Made by a program: the position numbers and the translations under genes | Notes under the pieces: generated by a model | The model's input: the letters and a program-made list of their open reading frames with translations, nothing else | Database searches by the model: none | What the model was told of the DNA's origin: nothing | Shown: in pieces, positions 1 through 11,500 of the stretch | Layout of the letters: every line of letters begins with the position of its first letter | Position numbering within the stretch: the stretch's first letter is position 1 | Source of the DNA: Apostichopus japonicus | Lineage: Eukaryota > Echinodermata > Holothuroidea > Aspidochirotida > Stichopodidae | DNA length: 64,000 nucleotides | Direction of reading: 5' to 3' | NCBI RefSeq assembly: GCF_037975245.1 | Contig: NC_092578.1 | Coordinates: forward strand, 5,435,001 to 5,499,000

Positions 1-648
1 ATCCAGAGAATTCGCTGAACTGCTTTCAGGAGCATCCGAAAAGGTTAACTACTGTAGGAATCATAGAAAATTGGCAATACCAGTCGTTAAAATGTCATAG
101 TTTACCATAACAAACCACAATCAGCCTGAAATGTCACCTGTAGTGTTTGGGAAACACCTTGTCTAGAAATTCCTTAAATAACAGAAAAATTCACAGTTTT
201 CTGTTGAATTCTAGCTTGGACAGGATCAGCTGTTTCAAGGAGAAATAACTTTGCAGGGAAATAAACAACTGGTCTTTATTTTTTTTAAAGTTGGAATATA
301 AAACCATTGAGAATAAGTTAATTGTATAAGTGGGTGTTATTGTATGTTGTCACTGTGTGATCAACTAAACAGTAATGTCAAATCAATTGTGTAGAGGTTC
401 TCATTGCATCAGTGAAAAAGAAAAGAAAAGAGTTTGATGTGTGATGTTCATGTATAACATCACAAACAATGTTTTTCCAATTGGCCATATTTGAATAAAA
501 TGAGTAAATTATCAGCTTTGATCTCAGCAACAGAATGAGCTATCAATATGGGATGTGTTTCTTTTTACTTGCTCCGTAAATAACGATGTTTGAAATTTTA
601 GACATATCTGTCCTTTGATATTTAAACATTCCTTTCATTCTTTGTCAG

Positions 649-786
649 GTTGAGCCCAGTGAAAGACTGACTCTGCTCGAAGTTGGGTGTGGAGTCGGCA
701 ATCTCGTCTTCCCTATTTTGAAAGAAAATCCGCTTCTGTTTGCATACGCTTGTGACTTCTCACCGAGAGCCGTGCAATTTGTGAAG
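649..786 (+). CDS. METTL6: METTL6 exon (SAM motif I)
   Basis: The acceptor is TTTGTCAG and the donor GTGAGG at 787. The exon has 138 nt, phase 0 at both ends, and encodes [18 protein letters not shown] followed by [16 protein letters not shown]. The glycine-rich loop binds S-adenosylmethionine. Confidence 0.93.
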
Positions 787-3700
787 GTGAGGTATTAAGA
801 AATTGATGAACAATAGTTTTGGAGATGACATAATCAGGACGTTGTTCTGTGTATGCATTGAAATTAAAACTTCAGCACGTAAGGTATATTATGGTTCATA
901 TTGGTATCTTTAATAGGTTGTAAGAGAGGGATGGATATGTGGTGGGATTTTTGGGACAGTAGTTGGGCCACCCAGTACATAATCCTGTCAAAAGACCTGG
1001 GTGGACATGAGTCTGTTTTGACACCAATCCATGTCCACATATGTGTTAATATGTATGGTAGCGATATCCAGTGATTTAGTAATGGTACCATTACTTTTAC
1101 TTCAAAATCTTAAATTACACAAGCACTCTATAATAGCTCCCCCCCCCTCCCCAACCCCTTAAAAGTAGTTTTCAGTATTTATTATTGCAGATCAAATAAA
1201 TGAAAGCATTTTGTATTCAGATAAACATTTGGTTTGGCTAATGGCTATAAACTTAATGTATGTTCAAAATGTGCAGGAAATTACACATTACAGTAAAACT
1301 CCATCAATCGCCTGATATTGTAATATATTTATTGTAAAGGGGACATTTGTTAACATTGTGCAAACGTTAACATGGCTCAATGTTAGTCACAGTTCAGACT
1401 ATTGCATGACAAAATTGATGAGCCAGGTATGTAAAATTGGTTGTTGAAATCTTCATTTTTCTGTTAACACCATGTATTAAGTTTCTACCAAAGAACAAAA
1501 TCCAGCAATCTAAAAGAAATTTTGAAGGCAAAAATATAAGTCGTTCCTGAATCATGTATACGTAAATATGTAATGTGATATTTGTCCGTGGAGCATCCAG
1601 TGGACATAATTTGCTAACATAAAGGGTGATAACATTTCATAATTTGGTCCTGGGGAGCCCCCTACCCTACAAAATCTGGACTCTATATGATGTAATAGTT
1701 CTACTAAAAGTAATCCAAAAGTCACACGCTTTAAGTTTGGTCACATGATCTCATTTTAACTACACAGTATTACCTCATTTCTGGTCTTGTCAAATACCCT
1801 GATACAGTGATGTGTGTGTATATGATGTATGTTTGTATTTACAGTATGTATGTTTTTTATATTTGTCAGGAGAATGAAGGCTACAAACCTGATAGAATCA
1901 AGGCTTTTCAATGTGACCTGACTAAAGATGATCTGATAGAAGAAATCCCCCCTGAATCTGTCGACCTGGTTACCATGGTGTTTGTTCTGTCTGCAATTCA
2001 TCCAGATAAAATGCTTTCATCAATTCAGAATATCTCTTCAGTGAGTGTATTTATGCTTGCCTTGTCCTTGAGTAGACACGGGCAAATCATAGGTGTATTA
2101 TTTATCGGCCTGTACCTGCTATTAGTGTATTACCAATGAGTAACATTAGTTGGTGCATTAGACATTTGTGAAACGTATTAATCATGGCAAATGCAAGGCG
2201 TATAAATACAAAAGATAATAGACTAGACTTATGCTTTAGTCCTAAGGTATTAGGCCTTTGATATAATCCACGGTATGTTTAAGAAACATTGCTAACTGTT
2301 CTCAAAATTTCAATTTAACGTGTTGTTCAAATTGTGTCCATTTGGGTATTTTCTGTCACATTCTATTTGTGATTGACAACACGTTATAGCATAGTCAGTA
2401 TTGCTGAATTTGAGCTTGGATTTTCCGTAAACTTATGATGGTTTCAGTCACAATTTTTTGTTTATTTTCTAAAATTTTTACAGTTAAGTTTCATTTCACA
2501 TTTTAAAGGGTTTAATTTCTAATTGGAAAGCCGGTAAGTGTCGCTAAATACAGTAAGCACACTAAATGGTATGCAGGCGTCACTTTGGTGTGATGTTTAA
2601 ACACAATATGCTCCTTTAAAGGCATTGAAGACTTGCCCCAAACCGCGTGCCGCGCTCTGAAAAAGTTAACTTCCGTTGCTTGCAAAAGTTTTCTGCTCGT
2701 CGCTACAAAATGCAAGCAAAACATGATACATTGTTATCTTTAGCTGGACCTGAGATGTCCATCGCTGCATCGTTTGTACACTGTGCTGTGGGTATTGACC
2801 GCAGCAGTATGTACTGACTGTACACTAGTGTCTACTTACCGACGGTAGCAAGCCGTGTGTATATTTTCTGGGATCGATGGTGGTGTCTAACACTTCTGTT
2901 ACACCTGATTCAGGTCAGATTAGCATGAGTTGTTTCTTTGTGCGCAAGTCTTCACACCCTTTAAGTCCAGGTGGTTGTGTCTTATATCAGTACTCACTCA
3001 TACACATCTTACAGTTTAACTATTTATTCTACATTTTCAGGTTTTAGAACCAGTTGGTAGAGTCTTATATCAGTAATCACCCATTCATAGTCTCATACAC
3101 CACTCACAGTTTTGATTATTTTTCTGTACCTTCAGGTCCTAAAACCAGGTGGGATGGTTTTATTCAGAGACTATGGACTGAATGACCATGCGATGCTGCG
3201 TTTCTCTAAAGGACACAAACTGGCGGATTCCTTTTATGTCAGGCAGGACGGTACTCGGGCTTTCTTTTTCTCTTTAGGTGAGTCCCGAGAGGACAGGATC
3301 CATCTCAGACTAACGTACATGAATTGCAAAATTTTAAAATTTAGCTAAAGGAGCGCAATAAATCCATTTACTCTACAGACAATAACTAAATAAATCTTAA
3401 AAGTTGCAAAAGTTGTTATATTAAATTGACTGACACTAGATTTTTACAAGAAAAAGAGGATTATATATGGGTATTTGTAAGTTTTTAAGAGATGATAGTG
3501 TTATATGACAGAAAAATATTTATTTGCAGGGAAAAAATGTTTGTTCTGTGTCTTGTACATTGTTATTACATCCTTGTGGCCCATTTGGGGTATTCACCAG
3601 CAATTTGTAGTTTATTGATTGGGTATACTACTTAAGGATGAATCGCGAACGGTATGCAACCAGGTGGAGTACTGCCCATAGAAAGATAGAATAAAAATGG

Positions 3701-4010
3701 TGTCGAAATAGTTTGTTCGTTGAACTGATCAAATGTCATCTGTTGGCAGCAACATTTTTTTCCACTCTCGACTCATTACCCATCTCGGCTTCTGTTCAGA
3801 AACCTGGTGTTAGTGCATCACCGCCTCTGTGTGTGCAATTTATTTCCCCTTTTTCATCTTAAACCTTCAGTTTTTCTCGCTAAGCTCTTTAGCGATGCCG
3901 GCTTTGAGGTGGTAGCTAACGAGTATGTCTTGAGAGAAACAGTGAACAAGAAGGAAGGGCTGTGCGTGCCGAGGGTGTTTGTTCAGGGCAAATTCATAAA
4001 GAAAGGGTGA
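649..4010 (+). CDS. METTL6: METTL6-type tRNA N3-methylcytidine methyltransferase, 3' part of gene (4 exons)
   Basis: SAM-dependent methyltransferase. METTL6 is known to make 3-methylcytidine at position 32 of serine tRNAs, working with seryl-tRNA synthetase. Coding exons are 649-786, 1870-2040, 3136-3277 and 3871-4010 (stop TGA 4008-4010). Splice phases agree and give 196 residues plus stop. Visible motifs, in order: SAM-binding motif I (LEVGCGVGN), [21 protein letters not shown], the PPESVD...[11 protein letters not shown] block, VLKPGG...[22 protein letters not shown] and a C-terminal [15 protein letters not shown]. As I recall the family, these match METTL6 better than METTL2/8, and the short tail after CVPRVF also fits. 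Human METTL6 is about 284 aa, so roughly 90 N-terminal residues are encoded left of the window. No frameshift or stop is seen in the exons. The intron before the third exon carries a MITE and exon-start duplications. Confidence 0.93.
1870..2040 (+). CDS. METTL6: METTL6 exon (CDLTKDDL / PPESVD block)
   Basis: The acceptor ATTTGTCAG precedes 1870 and the donor GTGAGT starts at 2041. The exon has 171 nt, phase 0 at both ends. It encodes [19 protein letters not shown] through [16 protein letters not shown], the central Rossmann-fold strands. Confidence 0.92.
2616..2964. mobile_element. TTAA-flanked MITE, copy 1 (METTL6 intron)
   Basis: Non-autonomous DNA transposon of about 349 bp. It is flanked by TTAA on both sides (2616-2619 and 2961-2964). 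The terminal inverted repeats are AGGCATTGAAGACT on the left and AGTCTTCACACCCT on the right. Two further copies at 43024 and 45641 share the interior, including GGACCTGAGATGTCCATCGC. TTAA target sites are typical of piggyBac-type elements. There is no open reading frame for a transposase. Confidence 0.85.
2965..3135 (+). repeat. Two degenerate copies of the METTL6 exon start and its acceptor
   Basis: Two units precede the real exon at 3136. Unit 1 (2965-3040) begins GTCCAGGTGGTTGTGTCTTA; unit 2 (3041-3135) begins GTTTTAGAACCAGTTGGTAG. Both resemble the real exon start GTCCTAAAACCAGGTGGGAT. Unit 1 ends in ACATTTTCAG and unit 2 in GTACCTTCAG, so each ends in an acceptor-like site. In the exon frame, unit 2 reads [11 protein letters not shown] and then a stop, so it cannot serve as an exon. 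They look like a decayed tandem duplication of an intron-exon junction. Confidence 0.75.
3136..3277 (+). CDS. METTL6: METTL6 exon (VLKPGG / RDYG block)
   Basis: The acceptor is CTGTACCTTCAG and the donor GTGAGT at 3278. The exon has 142 nt, entering in phase 0 and leaving in phase 1. It encodes [20 protein letters not shown] and [13 protein letters not shown]. Two degraded copies of its first bases lie directly upstream (2965-3135). Confidence 0.92.
3871..4010 (+). CDS. METTL6: METTL6 terminal exon
   Basis: The acceptor is AAACCTTCAG after a pyrimidine-rich tract. The first two bases complete a split codon. The exon encodes [20 protein letters not shown] and [17 protein letters not shown], ending at TGA 4008-4010. 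Confidence 0.92.
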
Positions 4011-4067
4011 AAAAAATATCCCAGAACAAAGAGTGAGTCAACCTTTTTTATTCACCTTTCTTACCGA

Positions 4068-4073
4068 AATAAA
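4068..4073 (+). terminator. Candidate polyadenylation signal of METTL6
   Basis: A canonical AATAAA lies 58 bases after the METTL6 stop codon, in a T-rich context. This is a plausible 3' UTR end, but nothing independent confirms its use. Confidence 0.5.
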
Positions 4074-7000
4074 AATCTCTCCTCTTCTGACTGTTATTGT
4101 TTAATTCAATGGGTCTGAATCAAGTTGGTGTGTGTGGGTGTCTGTGTGTATGTGGTGCCCTAGCTTGTAAACACAATATCTCAAGATAGGCTATCATATT
4201 TGGCATGTGGCTTCCCCATAATTAGTACAAGAACCCTATTGTTTTGGGTGGAGGTCAAAGGTCAAAAATTTCAAAAAAACTGATTTTCTCCAGAAAAGCT
4301 CCAGAACCTGAACATCAAAGGAGCTCATATATGCATGGTAGTCAAGCCTTATTTAGTGTAAAGTTTTTACAAAATTTTGGTCATTGTTCTGTACTACTGT
4401 TGCCTATCTAGTCTAATAGGTGGTTGTCATAGTGGTGGTGGTTGTATTCCCATTTCTATATCGCATTCAACAATGAGGATAGTGTGCATTACAAAATTCA
4501 ATGTCAAACAGGGTTCAAGCAGTCCACACTCCACATATACAAACGCTGTAATGTTTGCACGGATGGTACAAGATGCAAGTTGTAAGTATTTGTTCATCAA
4601 CAGACCACAGAGATGTTAATAGTATGGAAGACTTGAAAGGCCATAAGTATTGTGAAAGTTAAGCATATTTTGAGCTGCAAAGGGCTTTGAAATCTATCAA
4701 ATCAACCAATTGTTTCCAGATTGTGTGAGATTTTATGAACACCTGTCTTTCTCAGTCCTTACTAAACAAAACAAATGCTGGTGTTGAAAGCATGGGGACA
4801 TTCTTTGACAGCCGTGCAAACAACAATGGGCTATTGTTCTGGATGAAAGGCATTCAACAAATATAATATCGGACCTGCTAGCCTTGCATACTATTTATTA
4901 TATTGTAGTTTCTGAGGTTCAACTAGATAAAATTCTCGATTATTAGGTGTTCATCAAATTATGATAATATTATACTTGGGCATTTGGTTTCCATAGTTAC
5001 TAGTGTCAGATGGCTTTTCATTCTTTTTCATGATCTAGTTTAGCTTACAAAAGTTTCTACAAATTTTGTTAACTTTTACATCACAGTTAACTGGTTAAAT
5101 CATGACATTGATACAGTAAAGAGCAAAATGTAGACTCATAGATGCAGGCTCTCTCCATACAGTGTTTATAATCAAATAATGAGGTTGAAGTAGATATATC
5201 TCAGCATGAGTTTAATTTTTAATTTTGGTAAACTTACAAAAGTAGTTTTTCCTGTCAATAATTCCTTGTGAAAGGTGAAGTGTTGACTTTGGCTTGCAAA
5301 TTATAATTATTACTCTACCATACAACCATGTCATAATCCTAATATTCCACTTTTATGAAAATGTTTGAATTTTATCCCCATGTTTCCTCTGCCCTGGTAC
5401 TTGGAAGTCAAATTTTTCCCAGTTTCTTCACTGCTTCATCATACTTCTATTAAGGCAATAATGATTTTTGTGTCCAACAATGACAAATTTTTGTTTACTT
5501 TTTGTTCCTCTTATTAACTAGAGGCAGAAGAAGCAAAATCCTATGCTAGTGGAAGGACCCTAGCAGATTGAGAGTCTCTTTGTGAGAAGTCTCCCACGCT
5601 GAGGGACAGCTCTCAAGATGAAACATCAGAACATGAAAAGCTTGATGCATTAAGAGGCAACGAACTGCTCAACAGGAAGAGACATACTCCAGAAAGCGCA
5701 CTTCACATACACATGCAAAGTCTGTTTTGCTGACCAATGTTTTGATGAGCAATTAATGATACAGTTAGACAAAGAGTTAATGCTTTTGTAAAATTTTATA
5801 CATATATTTAAATGAGAGAGTACAGTTTTGAAGAGTATGTGCAATGGCTGACATCACAGACCACACACTGTGGTCCACTGGGGAATAAGGAATGCCTGAA
5901 TGTAAGTCAAAATAGTTTACGTTCACTTTCAACACATCTCTTGGAAAAAAGCGACAAGGGAATTTTCAGGAGTTGCAATTCAACAATGTTTGCCACTGGA
6001 TTTATACCCATTTAAAGACTTCAGAGTCTGAAAATAGAGTCACAACTTCCAAGATGGTGCTTTCAAGAAACTTCTAGCTGTGGTGGTATGCTAAAATTGG
6101 AGCCAGTACTGATAACCTTTAAGCTCAAAAATGTGATGTGTGATACTCTCTCCTTGGGTTCATATTATCAAAGTTACATTGTGTTCATAACAAATTGTAA
6201 TCAAGAAAAATGTACAAGAGTTTCATAGTGTATGCGTAGTTTGCTCATTGTTCTTGACAGTAAATTGTGGTTATGTCACAGGGTCATACTTCATACTATA
6301 ATAAATCAAAATATTAGTAACAGACTCTCAACTGCCCATCCTGCCATGCATGAAGTACTGTATGTTAATAACCAACGTTACCGACGGACCATAACGCATA
6401 TTTTGGAAAACAGGTCTTTTCAGCAATCTATTGTAGTTGTATCACATGACCATGACGTATCATTATTTTGTACAATGAGAAGACTTTAAGAAACAATAAC
6501 CTTAAACTAGCAATATGATTGGTTATAGTCTTGGCCAAGATGGAAGTATGTGGAGGGAAAAAATAAGGAGCTACATGTCATTTCCTTTGTCGATTTCACT
6601 GCTGTACTGAAGACCTCATAGCTTTCATGCTGTATTAGAAAATGACTGATTTCTGATTTACATTAAAAAGAATTAAAAAAAAAAAATTGTTTTCTTCTTT
6701 TCTCTTTTGTTGCCTCTCATTTGAAGATTGACATAGAATTACATTGAAAGCAATTTATTTTTTACGTTAACACATATATATTTGTGCTATGTCTCGTGCA
6801 CAAGTTGTGCAGGGCGTCCCACTCCATATGAATCTTCACAGACTCGACAGTGTTGTAATTCACCAGGCCCCATTTTTTTGTCAGTCTTCATTTTTCATTA
6901 AGTATATTATAAAAATTATGATATGTTATTCCTTATCTCATACTTCTCTGGGCTCCATAGTTGACCCAGGGGTTGTAAAACCCTCTGGTATTTCCTACCC

Positions 7001-8355
7001 CGCCTCCCTTCTTGTCAAATTAGTCAATCAGAAGTGGAAATGAGCATCTTAATGTCTAATCTGGTTTGTAGATGAGGATAAGTGTCCCCCTGCCTCTTGA
7101 AGAAAAAACTCAGTTACGAGCTTTTTACTTCACCCATGAAAGAAGTCACCCCGCAGAAGAAGACATACTTTGAGTTGTAGTCTAGAAGCCTGTGGCTCAG
7201 CTGGTGGAGTCAGCCTGGGAATGAGTACCAGTCATGAGGGGAACATAACAAATGCCACCAAAGGAAATTGCCCTAATATGGTCAGGGGGGCTCTTGGAAC
7301 CCAGATGTACACTTCTGCAATTGCTGGAATGCAACTATGAATCGCACATTGAAAAGGCCCTTACATTTTCAACACCGATTTCCCAGCTAGCTAATTGAAC
7401 AGTTGTTGCGTATGTATTTTATCTTGAACATGTGCTAATAGTACCGTCGATATGTTATTACGCAACAACCCTGGAAAACTAAAACGTTTTTGATTGGTCA
7501 ATTTGTGACACACCTCTTCAGAATTTCTGGGATTTTCCCTGTAACTGTTAGTAGGTGCTGCGGCTGAAATGAAGTGTTTGAAGAAATACCAACTTGTTCC
7601 ACGTAAGTCTTCTACCTAATGCACAAAGTTTAAAATTAATGCTTATCAAAGGACTGAAGAAAGGCACATCGAAACGTGCTATAGGAGATATGTACGTTGC
7701 TTCTGGATTTGGTCGCCCATAGTATCTCCACCGAATTTCTACTCTGCAGCCTAACGTTAGGCTTTAACGTTTAGGTTTATACTAACAACGTCTTTTCTAC
7801 GGCCTAATGTTATCAATTTGCCAGCATTGGCATACTACAGTACAGAGTTAGTGAATGTTTTAACGACCATTTTTGATGCTTGGTTACATTGTGTATGTAC
7901 AGTATGTCAAATCATTGACATCAACTCAAAAGCATCACGTCCACAGACCAGTAGGCTTACATTGTGATGCAATCAGACCAGTTTGACTTGAGACAGTGAT
8001 GACACTAAAACACAGACATGCAAAAGAGGTTACACCAGTACAAACTTTTGTAGATTGATTTTCTTTTCGTTTTTTGGGGGAACATTTGTACAAAGAACAG
8101 TGCTTGTTTCTTTGCTTTGGAGGTCTTCAATTTAGATCTACCTACAGTAAGAAGAGAGGTGTTCATTTATCCCCCTCCTCGCCCCCCCCCCAAAAAACAA
8201 AAACAAAAACAAAAGCACCACAAAATGAATGCAGCTACTATAGTACAGTCATTCTGCTCTAGATGATTTTGTTTTAATCTCACTAATGGACATTGCTGAA
8301 GTAAATTTCCTTTTATACCACATAGATAAAGTATTATCAATAACACAAGTTCAGT
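4074..8355. other. METTL6-OSGEPL1 intergenic region, no gene recognised
   Basis: Short open frames here have no recognisable domain, no coherent splice structure and AT-biased composition. A tRNA-like A-box (GTGGCTCAGCTGGTGGAGTC, around 7191-7210) occurs without a clear B-box. At 7654-7680 there is a sequence resembling a decayed hammerhead core. The OSGEPL1 promoter should lie towards the right end, but no TATA element was identified. Confidence 0.5.
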
Positions 8356-8558
8356 ATGAAGTTTCTGAGAAGTGACATATGCGGCCAAAGCCTTCTGTCA
8401 TGGTCCCGCATCAGGTCACTGTCTGCATCAAGGAGCAGAGGGAACCGACTGATTCTCGGCATTGAAACTAGCTGTGATGAGACGGGAGCAGCAGTTGTAG
8501 ATGAGAATGGCCGACTGCTCGGAGAAAGTTTGAACTCTCAAAAGAGGATACATGTAAG
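8356..8558 (+). CDS. OSGEPL1: OSGEPL1 exon 1 (presequence, GIETSCDET)
   Basis: ATG at 8356; donor GTGAGC at 8559. Leaves in phase 2. The alternative donor at 8554 (GTAAGG) would break the frame into exon 2. Encodes the Arg/Ser-rich leader and [19 protein letters not shown]. Confidence 0.93.
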
Positions 8559-11500
8559 GTGAGCTAAATTCTGAACTGCACCCAGTAGGTGTACTTCCCC
8601 CACCCCACCCTCCCTTTTCAACAAAAATTAAAGGTAGTTATTAGCAAAACCTTGCATATATAGACCTAATTTATCGCATAGAATTCCTCAGAATGCACAA
8701 TTTCACCTCTAAAATTGTAATTTGTTTCTGAGCAAGGGCTTGCATACCCTCCAACATGGCAGTTGGTCTCAACACTCCATGACCACAAACCCCCTTCCCC
8801 CTATTTTAAAATCCTGGATTGCACATGTAGGATGGCTGAATATTAAAAAGGCTTAAATGTAACTTCAGTTGTTCAACGGTTGATCTTCTTTGGCTCCAAG
8901 GACGGCAGTGAGTCATTTCTTTGTCTTTAGTTCTGATATGAGTCATTCACTAAGCTTTATCTTCTGATTCCCACTTAAGTTGGATCCATGTTAACTCAAT
9001 AAGCATAATTTTTCAAGGTCGAGTAAGACACTTTTTGAATGTATATATGTGCAATTGATGTTTTTGGTGCTACACATATGTGTAGCACCAAAAACATCAA
9101 TTGCACATATATACATGTAGCTGATGTTTTAGTTGGGGTGTGACAGAACATAAGTACAATGCACACTAACCAGAATTGGTACAGTGATTGCAGATAAATG
9201 TAACGATCGTTGGAAGGCATTACAGCAGCAGAAAATTTATATAATAAAATAAATAATTAATGCAGCTCTCTCCAAAAAAAATTGTGGTATTATATTGACT
9301 TGATCAAATTCACAAAATATTGGAAGATCTCAGATATTTTAAATAGGAATTAATATCAAAACAGCAGATTAACCTCAGACTACCTTTTTTCATGTGATAG
9401 AATGCAATGCTTATAAGCACCTTACCGATAGCAATGGATGTTTATACATAACACACATGTTCATCTTTTTTGTTATCAGAAATGGAGGTGTGATACCTTC
9501 ATTGGCCCAACACTTACATCAGCAGTCCATTCATGATGTTGTCCAATCAGCATTAGCGAAAGCAAAGACGTCCTATCAGGTAACCTTGAATGATTATATG
9601 TCACATTAACAACACTGTCCTCACTGGGCAAAATAATAATGTACACTGTAGGAGAGATGTGTAGGTGTGTTCGATAGAATACCAGCTTTGGGCCAGTAAA
9701 ACTCCCCTTTGGTTGGATCAAACTAGGCCTACAGTACCACTATATATATTGTTTTATTTCAGTATCTACAAAGTGATGGGTTTTATACCAATGTATCATC
9801 TTACCTATTTGGGGTAATTAAGTCGAAATGCAATTTGAATTTTATGTAGGCAACCAGTCGTCTGTTGGAGGACTAAGTAAGTTGATTTTGGTCGTCTGAA
9901 CAGAAATTTGGTCGTCTAGGATGATCAGACGACCAATAAAAATTTACCATGTCTCTCTCCATGATGACTACAGGGTTTAGAGTAAGTATAAAAACATTGA
10001 ACACTTACCCCAATTTGTAATCCTTGGATCATCAGGGCTGAAAACAATCCGCTGTACTCCTTGGCTTGGCTGACCCTTAATTCCAAACACCTACCCTGAG
10101 AATTAGCTTGTTATAAAGTAAACACAACCAAGTGGAAACTAAACATTGAATCCCAAAGCAGGGGACTGACTGGTCCCATTCTACAAAAGCTATGCCTCTT
10201 AAAATAGGCATTTGGTAACATAATTAACTTCTGCTCTTTGTCAGAGAATAAAGTACAAAGTGCTGTCATGCAGCAAACTTTGATAGGTTTTAAGCCTAAG
10301 TCTAGTTGTTGTCCCTGCAAGGTAGGTCTACTAGCAAGTAACTTTAATATGACTAGCTAGACTAAGGTCCTTAAATCAATATGACATTATTTTGATGTAG
10401 TAGAAAAGTGATAATTATAAAGATATATTTCACTTGCCCCAGAGCAGTCAAATGATAAAGATTCAACATCTTTCCAACAACAGGATAAAAAGCCATGTGC
10501 TTCTCTTATAAATCTGAGCAAGCATATATATACTACATGTACAGAAAGAGAAATTTTCCACCATGAATATTCATGTATCAGTTTTTAATATTACAAGTAG
10601 CAGTCATGAATATTCTAATGATCAAATTAACATTGGAAAAGATATTCATGAAATTTTTAAGGAATTCACTACAAGGGAATAATTTTCTTTGGTATATATC
10701 TCAGCAATATGCTGGGGAAAAGATAGCCAAGGTTGTAACAAATTTGGAGAAATTTATAGCAGGTTTTGCATACAAAATCCTATTATTCTCACCATTAGAT
10801 GGTAAAAATAAAGTTTCTGAAACCTCAAAATCTGCTGTGAAATTTGTACATCCTCATTTTCAGGTTTGAATGCATTATAATCCAAGTAATGAGTAACATG
10901 ACTTTGAATCTGAACATTGTAAAACTATAGCCTACTTTCAAAATAGGTCATTTTAATTTAATACTGCAAACTTCATTTACTCAAACGTTGGTGTGTTTGA
11001 TATCCCAGGACCTTTCTGCTGTTGCCACGACCACCAGACCAGGTTTAGCTCTATGTTTACAAGTTGGCTTGGATTATACCAAGCAGCTGGTGGCGGAGAC
11101 TGGACTTCCTTTCATTCCGGTCCACCATATGGAAGCTCACGCTCTGACTGCACGCATGGTGGACAACAGGTAGATATTTCTGAATATTCTTTCAATTTTT
11201 TAATTAGTCTCCGACTCGGTTTCATTTACCGAGCATTGTCTTGATGTTGCAAGAACAATGTTTGATCCATAATGGGAAGTCTTGGAAGATGCTGGTGTTA
11301 GAGAACTGAATGTGTTGTGAACCCTAGACCTTCAAATTAAATAAACGTTGTTCAAAAGAACTTACCTTTTGGACATAACTTTCTAACATGGTATGCCAAA
11401 TACATTTAATACATAAACTGTTAGCATGTAATGTCTGTTAAAAGTGTACAATTTCTTATCATTTTTTAGCAATTTTAAGATGCCGTCTGCAGTTTGTTTT

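Noticed and set aside
7654-7680. Second hammerhead-like sequence CTGAAGA...CGAAACG
   Set aside because: Core words are present but the bases between them (AAGGCACAT) cannot form stem II; at best a decayed relic.
10573-10869. 98-aa plus-strand frame in OSGEPL1 intron 2
   Set aside because: AT-rich composition, no domain, and it conflicts with the well-supported splice structure of OSGEPL1.
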